Part shown: positions 25,516 to 33,473 of the stretch, piece by piece
Position numbering within the stretch: position 1 is the stretch's first letter
How the letters are laid out: every line of letters starts with the position of its first letter
Origin: Mucilaginibacter flavus
Lineage (GTDB): Bacteria; Bacteroidota; Bacteroidia; Sphingobacteriales; Sphingobacteriaceae
DNA: 45,014 nt
Direction: 5' to 3'
NCBI RefSeq assembly: GCF_030409315.1
Contig: NZ_JAUFPS010000087.1
Location: 1-45,014 of the forward strand
Notes under the pieces: generated by a model
What the model saw: only the letters and a program-made list of their open reading frames with translations
Told to the model about the DNA's origin: nothing
Database searches by the model: none
Program-made: the position numbers and the translations under genes

Positions 25516-27318
25516 ATGAAACCAATTAAGCTGACCGCAACTGTATCATTAATTTTACTATTTATGAATTTATCTGCCGCGCAGGCGCAATCCTCCGCCA
25601 ATATATCCTACAATGTTTCCTTTCCCGAAGCACAGGCCCATTATGCCGAGATTGAAATGCATGTTACCGGGCTAAAGCAAAACACGCTCGACCTAAAAAT
25701 GCCCGTATGGACGCCAGGCTCATACCTGGTAAGGGAGTTTGCCAAAAATATTGAGGCTTTTAGCGCCAATATCAATGGCCAAACGGTAGCATCGCCCAAA
25801 ATCAATAAAAATACCTGGCGCGTTAATACCAAAGGCAAAGCCGCGGTTACTATCAAATACCGGGTTTACGCCAACGAAAACTCGGTACGCACCAGCTATT
25901 TAGATGTATCGCACGCGTTTCTGTCAACATCGGGCATTTTTGTGTACCCGGCCAATATGTTGCATGCGCCATCAACTATTACTATTGTGCCCTATAAAAA
26001 CTGGGATAAAGTATCAACCAGTTTGGAAATGGTTAACAATAACCCGTTTGTAAGGCACTCTCCTAATTTTGATATTTTGTTCGATTCGCCTATCGAAGTA
26101 GGTAACCAGGATATTTTTGGTTTTGACGTAAACGGCGTTAAATACGAGGTATGTATGTACGGCGGCGGCAATTATGATAAAGAGCGCCTTAAAAAAGATA
26201 TGCATGCCATTATTGAACAGGAAGCTGCCGTATTTGGCGAAAACCCTAACAAACATTATACTTTTATAGTACACAATCATCTGCGTGGCGGCGGCGGTAT
26301 TGAGCATTTAAGCTCTACCGTTTTAGGTGCTTCGCGCGATGCCTATGGATCAGAAAAAGGTTACCAAAGCTTTTTGGGTCTTGTCGCTCACGAGCATTTT
26401 CACCTGTGGAATGTAAAACGCTTAAGGCCGATAGTATTAGGTCCGTTTGATTATGATAACGAAAACTATACCACCAACCTTTGGATAGCCGAAGGCTTTA
26501 CCGAATACTACCAGGAAATAGCAGTGCGCCGTACCAACCTGTATTCGCCGGAGAATTACCTTGATCAGATAGCCAACGAGTTTAACATACTGGAAAATCT
26601 GCCGGGTAAAAATGTACAAACCGTGGCCGAGAGCAGTTTTGATGCCTGGATTAAAGGCTATCGCCCTAACGAAAATTCAAACAACACTACCATATCATAC
26701 TACACCAAAGGCGCTATTATTGGAATGATGCTTGACCTGGAGATCATCAACAACTCCAACCAAAAATACCATTTGGATGATGTGATGAAGTACATGTACA
26801 ATACCTATTACAAAACCCAAAAGCGCGGTTATACCGATGCGGAGTTTAAAAAAGGGTTTGAAATGTTTGCAGGCAAAAAGCTGGATGATTTTTACAAAAA
26901 ATATGTGAACGGCCTTGATCCCGTTGATTACAACAAATACCTGGGCTATGCCGGCTATAAAATTAATGATGAACTTGCCGATAATAATGACGCGGCCTTA
27001 GGTATTACCACAGGGACAACAGCGGCAAAAAAAATAATTGTAACCGGTGTAATCCGCGGTACAGCCGGCTATATTGACGGCATTAACGTTGGCGATGAAA
27101 TAACCGCTATCGACGGCAATCCCGTTACCGACGCTGCCAACCTGATTGCCGGTAAAAAGCCTGGCGATAAAATTGAGGTCGCTGTAAGTCGCGACGGACA
27201 GGCCATCACCTTACCGGTAACCTTATTGAAAAGCAACCGGGTGAAGTATAAAATTGTATCCTTAGATAACCCAACACCGCAGCAATTAGCGGTAAGGAAA
27301 AAGTGGCTGAGTTTATAG
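25516..27318 (+). CDS. M61 family metallopeptidase with PDZ domain
   Basis: A secreted zinc peptidase of 600 residues. A signal peptide ends near AQAQ (residue 25). An N-terminal beta domain is followed by the gluzincin core: HEHFH at 292-296, with the third ligand Glu326 in WIAEGFTEYYQE. GGGGIEHLSS (about 257-266) is the substrate-side motif of the family. A PDZ domain lies at about 485-575 (GYIDGINVGDEITAIDGNPV). M61 enzymes prefer N-terminal glycine or act on small peptides. The gene is divergent from the efflux operon and ends at a strong terminator. Confidence 0.93.
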   Translation: MKPIKLTATVSLILLFMNLSAAQAQSSANISYNVSFPEAQAHYAEIEMHVTGLKQNTLDLKMPVWTPGSYLVREFAKNIEAFSANINGQTVASPKINKNTWRVNTKGKAAVTIKYRVYANENSVRTSYLDVSHAFLSTSGIFVYPANMLHAPSTITIVPYKNWDKVSTSLEMVNNNPFVRHSPNFDILFDSPIEVGNQDIFGFDVNGVKYEVCMYGGGNYDKERLKKDMHAIIEQEAAVFGENPNKHYTFIVHNHLRGGGGIEHLSSTVLGASRDAYGSEKGYQSFLGLVAHEHFHLWNVKRLRPIVLGPFDYDNENYTTNLWIAEGFTEYYQEIAVRRTNLYSPENYLDQIANEFNILENLPGKNVQTVAESSFDAWIKGYRPNENSNNTTISYYTKGAIIGMMLDLEIINNSNQKYHLDDVMKYMYNTYYKTQKRGYTDAEFKKGFEMFAGKKLDDFYKKYVNGLDPVDYNKYLGYAGYKINDELADNNDAALGITTGTTAAKKIIVTGVIRGTAGYIDGINVGDEITAIDGNPVTDAANLIAGKKPGDKIEVAVSRDGQAITLPVTLLKSNRVKYKIVSLDNPTPQQLAVRKKWLSL

Positions 27319-27328
27319 TTTGAATATT

Positions 27329-27368
27329 AAATAAGAAAGGCCCGGGTTTTCCCGGGCCTTTCTTATTT
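27329..27368. terminator. Bidirectional terminator
   Basis: AAATAAGAAAGGCCCGGG pairs perfectly with CCCGGGCCTTTCTTATTT over a TTTT loop: 18-base arms. It lies between the convergent M61 and DUF6249 genes. Confidence 0.92.
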
Positions 27369-27390
27369 AGATGTGCAGCGCAGTTGTTTT

Positions 27391-27765
27391 TTACTTTTCT
27401 AACCTTGCATCTTCCCTATCCAACACTTCCCTTTTCTCTATTTTGTATGACAGGAATAAGCCTGCGCCGCCGAAAATAGCAATCAACGAAAGGTATAAGA
27501 AGAAGATATCATCGTCCATATCCCTGAAAACGCCGTGGCTTAACACAAAGGCTAAAAACAAGCCTATGCCAGAGCCTATCAGTAACAACCCCCATTTTAA
27601 ATTTTGGTATGGTGCCGATTGTGGTTTGTAGCTGCGTGGGTCCATGCCGCGTTCAATCATGGCCATCCTTTCGCGTTTGTATAAGTAAATGATGGCAAAT
27701 ATCATCATGAAAAAGCCAAGCGAAATCACAATGCCTGCCAATATGCCTAAGTTCCCGGTATTCAT
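27391..27765 (-). CDS. Small membrane protein, DUF6249-like
   Basis: A 124-residue inner-membrane protein with three hydrophobic helices (about 7-27, 57-76 and 85-105). The segment between helices 1 and 2 contains the conserved-looking YKRERMAMIERGMDP, followed by LKWGLLLIGSGIGLFLAF, the pattern of the DUF6249 family. Function is unknown. In other Bacteroidota such genes often sit beside extracytoplasmic sigma factors; none is adjacent here. Confidence 0.75.
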   Translation of the reverse strand: MNTGNLGILAGIVISLGFFMMIFAIIYLYKRERMAMIERGMDPRSYKPQSAPYQNLKWGLLLIGSGIGLFLAFVLSHGVFRDMDDDIFFLYLSLIAIFGGAGLFLSYKIEKREVLDREDARLEK

Positions 27766-27885
27766 TTTATTTAAGTTTTAATAAGTTAATAAATTTCTCT
27801 TTTTACAATCACCCAACTGGTGTATTTGTAAACTCTGACAACGTTGTTTTAAAACAGGTTACAGGCAGATGAAAAAAATTAACAT

Positions 27886-27920
27886 AAAAAAAGCCATCCC
27901 GGCAAAGGATGGCTTTTTAA
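27886..27920 (-). terminator. Terminator after the alpha/beta hydrolase gene
   Basis: AAAAAGCCATCC and GGATGGCTTTTT form a 12-base stem over a loop of about 7 bases, ending in T's when read on the minus strand. Confidence 0.85.
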
Positions 27921-27936
27921 CTTATACAGATTGCGG

Positions 27937-28758
27937 TTATGCTTTAATAAAAGCCAATAAATCTTTATTAATGGTATCTGCTTCTGTAGCCGGCATGCCA
28001 TGAGGGAAACCAGGGTAAGAGATTAGTGTGCCATGTTTCAATAATTTATATGCTTTGGCACCCGAAATCGGGAACGGAACAATCTGGTCGTCTTCGCCAT
28101 GTAAAACTAAAACCGGAATATCTACGCTTTTCAAATCTTCGGTAAAATCTGTTTCAGAAAAAGCCTTGATACCATCATGGTGGGCTTTTACGCTGCCCAT
28201 CATGCCCTGGCGCCACCAATTATCCTGTATGCCTTGCGATATTTTGGCTCCCTCACGGTTATAACCATAAAACGGAACGGTAAAATCTTTAAAGTACTGG
28301 GCCCGGTTAAATGCTGTACCCTGGCGTATCTCATCAAAAACCGACATTGGCACGCCATCGGGGTTGTTTTCGGTTTGTACCATCAATGGTGTAACGGCGC
28401 TAATCAATACTACTTTAGCTACCCGGCCTTTGCCAAGATTAGCGGCATAGTGTATGGCTTCGCCGCCACCTGTAGAATGCCCTATATGGATGGCGTCTTT
28501 CAAATCAAGCGCCTCGGTAAGCGCTGCAACGTCAGCCGCGTAGGTATCCATATCATGTCCTGTGTCAACCTGGCTCGACCGGCCGTGACCACGACGATCA
28601 TGCGCTATTACACGGTAGCCTTGTTTAAGGAAAAACATCATCTGCGCGTCCCAGTCATCGCCAGATAATGGCCAGCCGTGGTGAAAAACCAATGGTTTAC
28701 CTGTACCCCAGTCTTTGTAATAAATTTCGGTTCCGTCTTTTGTGGTGATAGTGCTCAT
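27937..28758 (-). CDS. Alpha/beta hydrolase, non-heme chloroperoxidase type
   Basis: A cytoplasmic alpha/beta-fold hydrolase of 273 residues. The nucleophile is Ser95 in GHSTGGGE, the acid lies in LHGEDDQIVPF, and the catalytic His is in GFPHGMPATE near the C-terminus. The oxyanion region is HHGWPLSGDDWD. The whole sequence follows the chloroperoxidase/arylesterase group, where perhydrolysis or esterase activity is known; the natural substrate is not. The frame opens 23 codons upstream with a Gln/Asn-rich leader, and homologues start at MSTITTKDG, so that ATG was chosen. A near -7 box (CATCTTTG) at 28798-28805 supports this. Confidence 0.9.
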   Translation of the reverse strand: MSTITTKDGTEIYYKDWGTGKPLVFHHGWPLSGDDWDAQMMFFLKQGYRVIAHDRRGHGRSSQVDTGHDMDTYAADVAALTEALDLKDAIHIGHSTGGGEAIHYAANLGKGRVAKVVLISAVTPLMVQTENNPDGVPMSVFDEIRQGTAFNRAQYFKDFTVPFYGYNREGAKISQGIQDNWWRQGMMGSVKAHHDGIKAFSETDFTEDLKSVDIPVLVLHGEDDQIVPFPISGAKAYKLLKHGTLISYPGFPHGMPATEADTINKDLLAFIKA

Positions 28759-28881
28759 GTTGTTTTGTTGTTTAAGTGATGTATTTTTTTGTTGATTCAA
28801 AGATGGGGCCATTTTAACCGGCCGCACTTGACGTAGATTAAGAAATGATAATTACATGATTAAAATGGGTGTTATCAACAA

Positions 28882-28913
28882 TAAAGCCCGGATAATTACT
28901 TATCCAGGCTTTA
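28882..28913 (-). terminator. Probable terminator after apaG
   Basis: TAAAGCC-GGATAA and TTATCC-GGCTTTA form a 13-pair stem with one mismatch and a 4-base loop. The T run is weak. Confidence 0.5.
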
Positions 28914-28925
28914 AAGATTTTTATC

Positions 28926-28953
28926 TTAACTCTTGATTCTAATCTCTTGACTC
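28926..28953. repeat. TCTTGATTC/TCTTGACTC repeat at the apaG end
   Basis: Related in sequence and position to the repeat at 583-620: both lie immediately past a minus-strand stop codon. Confidence 0.55.
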
Positions 28954-28959
28954 TCCCAC

Positions 28960-29346
28960 CTAATTCATCCTATATGGCGCAATAAGGTAAAATTCCGGGA
29001 TCTGTACGTTAAAACTGGCGTTATCCAGCAGGCGGTTCATCTGGTATTCGCCTTTCATACTGCCCATATCTGTTTTAAGGTTACAGCCCGATACGTATTC
29101 ATGAGCATGGCCCGGTTCAATAATGGGCTGCTGACCAACTACTCCTTCCCCCTCTACTTCGCGTTTGGCACCATTTGAATCAAAAATGTACCAGTGGCGG
29201 CTAATTAATTGTATAGCGTAGTTGCTCATGTTCTCAATATGTACTTTGTAAGCAAACATAAAGTGATCATTAGCCGGGTTTGAATATTCAGGCTGATATA
29301 TGGTTTCGATGGAAACCTTAACACCTTCAGTTATAGTGGTAACCAT
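28960..29346 (-). CDS. apaG: ApaG family protein
   Basis: A 128-residue fibronectin-III-like beta-sandwich protein. Diagnostic segments are FAYKVHIENMSNYAIQLISR, HWYIFDSNGAKREVEGEGVVG and PIIEPGHAHEYVSGC. ApaG domains are linked genetically to cobalt/magnesium phenotypes in enterobacteria and occur in some F-box and polymerase-associated eukaryotic proteins; the molecular role is not settled. It has its own -7 box and is downstream of dusB on the same strand, 47 bases apart. Confidence 0.92.
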   Translation of the reverse strand: MVTTITEGVKVSIETIYQPEYSNPANDHFMFAYKVHIENMSNYAIQLISRHWYIFDSNGAKREVEGEGVVGQQPIIEPGHAHEYVSGCNLKTDMGSMKGEYQMNRLLDNASFNVQIPEFYLIAPYRMN

Positions 29347-29368
29347 GTTAATTTTGTGTCGTTAAATT

Positions 29369-29376
29369 CAAATATA
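29369..29376 (-). promoter_or_regulatory. -7 promoter box for apaG
   Basis: TATATTTG on the minus strand, 22 bases before the apaG ATG. Confidence 0.5.
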
Positions 29377-29393
29377 TAATTTCCGAACAAATA

Positions 29394-30386
29394 TTACGCC
29401 ATTTCGATGGCATATTTTTCATCTATTTCAGCCAGTATCTGGGTAACTTCTTCCAGGTTAGCCGCTGTTACCAGCCTCATCCTGTACTCTTTAAAATGGT
29501 CAACCCCTTTAAAGTAGTTTGAATAGTGCCTGCGCATTTCAAAAATGCCCGTTTTAGGCCCTTTCCACTCTACCGATTTTTGTAAATGGGTTGAACAGGC
29601 TGCAATTCGTTCGGTAATGGTTGGCTTATCCAAATGCTCGCCGGTAGCAAAAAAATGCTTGATCTCGCGGAAAATCCATGGGTAACCAATAGCAGCGCGA
29701 CCAATCATCATACCATCTACGCCGTATTCCATCTTCCAGTTCGCGGCTTTTTCGGGCGAGTCGATGTCGCCATTACCGAAAATGGGGATTTTTATACGCG
29801 GGTTCTTTTTAATATCACGGATCAATGACCAATCGGCAACACCTTTGTACATCTGCGCCCGGGTACGGCCATGGATGGTTAAGGCTTTGATACCCACATC
29901 CTGCAGGCGCTCGGCCACTTCGTATACATTTTTGGTATTATCATCCCAGCCCAAACGGGTTTTTACAGTTACCGGCAGATGGGTGGCGTTAACAACCGCT
30001 TTGGTCATGGCTACCATTTTATCAATATCCTGTAATAAACTGGCACCGGCACCACGGCAGGCCACCTGTTTTACCGGGCATCCATAATTAATATCCATCA
30101 AATCGGGCCCGGCTAAAGAAGCAATCTCGGTAGCCTCTCGCATGTGCTCGATATCGCTGCCGAAGATCTGGATACCGATAGGACGCTCGTATTCAAAAAT
30201 ATCGAGCTTTTGACGACTTTTGGCCGCATTACGGATCAGGCCCTCGCTTGAGATAAATTCGGTGTACATCATATCCGCGCCGTTTTGCTTACACACGTAA
30301 CGGAAGGGCGGATCGCTCACATCTTCCATCGGTGCCAGCAGCAGCGGGAACTCCCCTAAATCAATATTTCCTATTTGTACAGACAT
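29394..30386 (-). CDS. dusB: tRNA dihydrouridine synthase
   Basis: Flavin enzyme of 330 residues that reduces uridine to dihydrouridine in the D-loop of tRNA. The N-terminal FMN barrel begins LLLAPMEDVSDPPFRYVC. The active-site Cys is in DINYGCPVKQVACRGAGAS, and TVKTRLGWDD, IHGRTRAQMYKG and FGNGDIDSPEKA complete the flavin and tRNA sites. The sequence is DusB-like. The frame opens 20 codons earlier but would then overlap the divergent CPBP gene and its own -7 box; the ATG at 30386 is preferred. Confidence 0.94.
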   Translation of the reverse strand: MSVQIGNIDLGEFPLLLAPMEDVSDPPFRYVCKQNGADMMYTEFISSEGLIRNAAKSRQKLDIFEYERPIGIQIFGSDIEHMREATEIASLAGPDLMDINYGCPVKQVACRGAGASLLQDIDKMVAMTKAVVNATHLPVTVKTRLGWDDNTKNVYEVAERLQDVGIKALTIHGRTRAQMYKGVADWSLIRDIKKNPRIKIPIFGNGDIDSPEKAANWKMEYGVDGMMIGRAAIGYPWIFREIKHFFATGEHLDKPTITERIAACSTHLQKSVEWKGPKTGIFEMRRHYSNYFKGVDHFKEYRMRLVTAANLEEVTQILAEIDEKYAIEMA

Positions 30387-30403
30387 CCTTATCTTTATCG
30401 CTG

Positions 30404-30411
30404 CAAAAATA
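30404..30411 (-). promoter_or_regulatory. -7 promoter box for dusB
   Basis: TATTTTTG on the minus strand, 17 bases before the chosen ATG. It rules against the longer dusB frame. Confidence 0.6.
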
Positions 30412-30426
30412 CGATTTTTACCCCAA

Positions 30427-31371
30427 ATGATACAACAACCCATCAAGGAGTATATACCTCAACGTGGTTATATTAGTCCGTTTATACAATTTTTGACATT
30501 GGTGGGAATAACTGGCGTCGGTTTAATTGTTTTTACCGCTATTGCAGCGGGTATAATACTGGCGCTCTTTGGCTTAAAAACGTTAATCAATACTTTTGGT
30601 TTTAATACGCAAGACCCTCATGTAGGGGTTGCCCTGTGGATATTACAAATAGTAAGCACCACTATGCCGCTGTTCATAGCTCCTGTTATTTTTGCCAGGT
30701 TCATTGTTCAGCAACCGCAGGAATACCTTAAGCCAACATTTAAATTTACGCCTGTTTTACTGGCAATCATATTCAGCATTATGGCATTTTCTATGCCAAT
30801 AATGGAGGTGCTTAGCAATATCAACCAAAAACTGGTATTACCGCATGCCCTGAAAGGCCTTGAAGACTGGATGCGAAGCGCCGAACAGGCCGCGCAAAAA
30901 GCCACCGAGGCTATGCTGCATATGAACAACCTTTGGGATATGCTTTGGGCCGTTTTCGTAGTTGGTTTATTAACCGCCATTGCCGAGGAGTTTTTATTCC
31001 GCGGGGTAGTGCAAACCATCTTTTTAAAGTCGACAAAAAATAAGCACGCCGCTATCTGGATCACCGCTATCCTGTTCAGCGCGTTTCATATGGAGTTTTT
31101 TTCGTTTTTGCCAAGGGTTTTCCTGGGTGCCGTATTCGGCTATTTTGTTGCTTACAGCGGCAGCATCTGGACGGGTGTTTGGGCGCATTTTTTAAACAAC
31201 AGCTCGGCAGTAGTAATTACCTATCTGTATCAGCATAAATCTACTAAGTTAGATCCCGATGATCAGCATGTATTTAATTTAGGGGCCTATGCTTTTAGCT
31301 TAATAATTGTTTTATTTTTGCTGTTTGTATATCGTAAAGTGGCTATGGATAAAAAGCTTGCATTGAATTGA
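30427..31371 (+). CDS. CPBP family intramembrane metalloprotease
   Basis: An inner-membrane protein of 314 residues with about seven to eight helices. The Abi/CAAX-protease motif 1 is EEFLFRG (about residues 187-193), motif 2 is FSAFHMEFFSFLPRVFLG, and motif 3 is the late WAHFLNNSSA. These residues form the catalytic site in Rce1-like enzymes. The substrate is unknown. It begins a plus-strand unit with DUF2007 and cdsA, the junctions overlapping by one and four bases, suggesting a role in envelope biology. Confidence 0.9.
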   Translation: MIQQPIKEYIPQRGYISPFIQFLTLVGITGVGLIVFTAIAAGIILALFGLKTLINTFGFNTQDPHVGVALWILQIVSTTMPLFIAPVIFARFIVQQPQEYLKPTFKFTPVLLAIIFSIMAFSMPIMEVLSNINQKLVLPHALKGLEDWMRSAEQAAQKATEAMLHMNNLWDMLWAVFVVGLLTAIAEEFLFRGVVQTIFLKSTKNKHAAIWITAILFSAFHMEFFSFLPRVFLGAVFGYFVAYSGSIWTGVWAHFLNNSSAVVITYLYQHKSTKLDPDDQHVFNLGAYAFSLIIVLFLLFVYRKVAMDKKLALN

Positions 31372-31583
31372 TGGAAAAAAACTGGGTCAAAATTTTTGCG
31401 TCATCCAATTTTTACCAATCAGAGATTGTTAAGCAGGTACTTACCGGCCATCATATTGATACCGTATTATTAAACAAACAAGATTCATCGCACCGGGCCT
31501 TCGGCGATATTGAAGTTTACATTCACCAGGAGGATTTTAGCAAGGCCATCGAAATCATGATCCTCAATCAACTCAGTTTATGA
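31371..31583 (+). CDS. DUF2007 domain protein (putative signal-transducing protein)
   Basis: A 70-residue soluble protein with the short alpha/beta pattern of DUF2007: WVKIFASSNFYQSEIVKQVL, then HIDTVLLNKQDSS, and DIEVYIHQEDFSKAIEIM. The family has a ferredoxin-like fold related to ligand-binding domains, with no firm function. Its ATG shares one base with the stop codon of the CPBP gene, and its own end overlaps cdsA. Confidence 0.85.
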   Translation: MEKNWVKIFASSNFYQSEIVKQVLTGHHIDTVLLNKQDSSHRAFGDIEVYIHQEDFSKAIEIMILNQLSL

Positions 31584-32386
31584 AATTACGCGCCATAACC
31601 GGCTTCTTTTTTATCATCGTAATGATTGGCTCTAATTTATTGGGCCCCTACGTTTTCAGCCTTTTTTACCTGGCGCTATCCTTATTTTGCCTCTTTGAAT
31701 TTTATAAATTAGTGCGTGAAAGCGGCATTAAAACCAGTCGCGAAACCGGCATTATTAACGCCGGTTTGTTGTTCCTTTTTTTTGCAGCCAATTGTTATTT
31801 CCCGGCATGGTCGCTTATATTTTGTCTTCCGGTAACTTTCAGCGCCATTTTTATTCAGGAATTATATAAAAAAACACCTGCCCCATTCAGCAATATCGCT
31901 TTTACTTTTTTGGGGATGATATTCGCGGTTATCCCATTTATCTTTTTCCATGCTATGGCATTTATCCGGGGAAGCGAAAATTTTAACTTTCACGTACCGC
32001 TGGCATTTTTAATTATGCTGTGGAGCAATGATACCGGCGCTTACCTTGTAGGCAGCAAAATGGGTAAAACCAAGCTTTTTGAACGCCATTCGCCTAAAAA
32101 AACTTACGAAGGTTTAATTGGCGGTATCCTCATCAGCGCTGTAGCGGCTTTAATATTAAGCCATTTTTATGTGGAGTACACCTGGAAACAATGGGTAACC
32201 ATAGCCATCCTTATTTCGTGCTTTGGTACCATGGGCGATTTGGTTGAATCGATGTTTAAACGCAGCATTAACGTGAAGGATAGTGGCGGCATTTTACCTG
32301 GCCATGGTGGCTTACTGGATAGGTTTGATGGCTTATTAATGGCTGCACCAATTGTTTATGCATACCTGTACTTCATTTCAAATTAG
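31580..32386 (+). CDS. cdsA: Phosphatidate cytidylyltransferase
   Basis: Makes CDP-diacylglycerol from phosphatidate and CTP in the inner membrane, the precursor of bacterial phospholipids. The 268-residue protein has about seven to eight helices and the CDS signature near the C-terminus (FKRSINVKDSGGILPGHGG then LLDRFDGLL), including the metal-binding aspartates. It overlaps DUF2007 by four bases (ATGA) and is followed by psd after 27 bases. Confidence 0.95.
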   Translation: MKLRAITGFFFIIVMIGSNLLGPYVFSLFYLALSLFCLFEFYKLVRESGIKTSRETGIINAGLLFLFFAANCYFPAWSLIFCLPVTFSAIFIQELYKKTPAPFSNIAFTFLGMIFAVIPFIFFHAMAFIRGSENFNFHVPLAFLIMLWSNDTGAYLVGSKMGKTKLFERHSPKKTYEGLIGGILISAVAALILSHFYVEYTWKQWVTIAILISCFGTMGDLVESMFKRSINVKDSGGILPGHGGLLDRFDGLLMAAPIVYAYLYFISN

Positions 32387-32394
32387 TAGTTTTG
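32387..32394 (+). promoter_or_regulatory. -7 promoter box for psd
   Basis: TAGTTTTG matches TAnnTTTG directly after the cdsA stop codon, 19 bases before the psd ATG. It gives psd an independent start in addition to read-through from cdsA. Confidence 0.5.
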
Positions 32395-32413
32395 TAATAA
32401 ATCACCTATAAAT

Positions 32414-33271
32414 ATGACTTTTCATAAAGAAGGCTATACCTCACTCGCGTTAACAGTACTGGTTATTTTTGTACTGAATGCATTGGTTCAATTTTATTTA
32501 CCGCAGGCACATGTGCTTAAGTGGATCATTTACATTTTATCGGGCTTTTTATTCCTGGTGATCGTGCAGTTTTTCCGCAGCCCGTTTTTTGATATCACCA
32601 CCAGCGAAACCACCGTGCTTTGCCCTGCAGATGGCAAAGTGGTTGTAATTGAAGAAGCCGATGAAACAGAGTTTTTGAAAGACAGGCGCATCCAGTTATC
32701 GGTATTCATGTCGCCGGTAAATGTGCACGTTAACCGTAACCCTATAGCGGGCGTGGTTAGCTATTTTAAATACCACAAAGGTAAATTCCTGGTAGCCTGG
32801 CATCCAAAATCATCTACCGAAAATGAGCGTACTACCATTTGCGTGCAAAACAGCGAAGGGGTATCAGTACTGTTCAGGCAAATTGCAGGCGCCTTGGCCC
32901 GTAGGATTGTATGGTATGTAAAAGAAGGCGATATTGTAGAGCAAGGCCAGCAATTTGGCTTTATTAAATTTGGATCGAGGGTTGATTTGTTTTTGCCTTT
33001 AGGTACAAAAATATTGGTAAATATAGGTGATGTGGTAAAGGGTGGTCGTACGATTTTAGCCGAATTGCCAAGCGCTTTATCTGAAGTAACAGCAAAACCA
33101 GCGGCTAAAGTAATGCCAGTTAATGACCCGGAACCTACTGTAATTGCCAACGAAGGCAGTCAGCAGGAATTACCTTTGGTGATAGATCATCCCGAGGTTG
33201 AAAAACCGGTTAAAAAGGCAGCGCCTGCAAGGAAACCGGCGGCTAAGCCTAAGAAAGAAGATAAAGAGTAA
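32414..33271 (+). CDS. psd: Phosphatidylserine decarboxylase, with a basic C-terminal tail
   Basis: Converts phosphatidylserine to phosphatidylethanolamine. One N-terminal helical region (about 10-52) anchors it; the enzyme part runs to about residue 220. The self-cleavage site that gives the pyruvoyl group is Gly187-Ser188 in FGFIKFGSRVD; VFMSPVNVHVNRNP and GALARRIV are other family motifs. Residues 221-285 are an extra Ala/Pro/Lys-rich tail (VKKAAPARKPAAKPKKEDKE) not needed for the fold, of low complexity and strongly basic. No pssA gene is next to it, so the substrate is made elsewhere. Confidence 0.93.
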   Translation: MTFHKEGYTSLALTVLVIFVLNALVQFYLPQAHVLKWIIYILSGFLFLVIVQFFRSPFFDITTSETTVLCPADGKVVVIEEADETEFLKDRRIQLSVFMSPVNVHVNRNPIAGVVSYFKYHKGKFLVAWHPKSSTENERTTICVQNSEGVSVLFRQIAGALARRIVWYVKEGDIVEQGQQFGFIKFGSRVDLFLPLGTKILVNIGDVVKGGRTILAELPSALSEVTAKPAAKVMPVNDPEPTVIANEGSQQELPLVIDHPEVEKPVKKAAPARKPAAKPKKEDKE

Positions 33272-33295
33272 GTTTGTTTATATCTCCAAAAAACA

Positions 33296-33388
33296 TTTGT
33301 CATCCTGAACGTAGTGAAGGATCTTCTTCATTAGAAAAGTAGGCGATTTACAGGGCGAAGAAGATCCTTCGTTCCTCAGGATGACAAA
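33296..33388. repeat. GTCATCCTGAACG-type inverted repeat
   Basis: Left arm TTTGTCATCCTGA, then GAAGGATCTTCTTC; right arm GAAGAAGATCCTTC then TCAGGATGACAAA. The outer 13 bases and inner 14 bases are perfectly complementary, separated by short mismatched parts and a 29-base loop. It resembles palindromic repeats found between genes in many environmental bacteria. Confidence 0.85.
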
Positions 33389-33420
33389 ACTTTTACGCCG
33401 ATTCTACCCACTTTTTATAT

Positions 33421-33462
33421 AAAACGCAAAATGCCTTGATAAATCAAGGCATTTTGCGTTTT
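33421..33462. terminator. Bidirectional terminator
   Basis: AAAACGCAAAATGCCTTGAT and its exact complement enclose a two-base loop: 20-base perfect arms. It separates the convergent psd and mlaD-like genes. Confidence 0.88.
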
Positions 33463-33473
33463 AAAGATATGCG

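Noticed and set aside
30387..30446. Longer start for dusB
   Set aside because: It would overlap the divergent CPBP gene and include the dusB -7 box.
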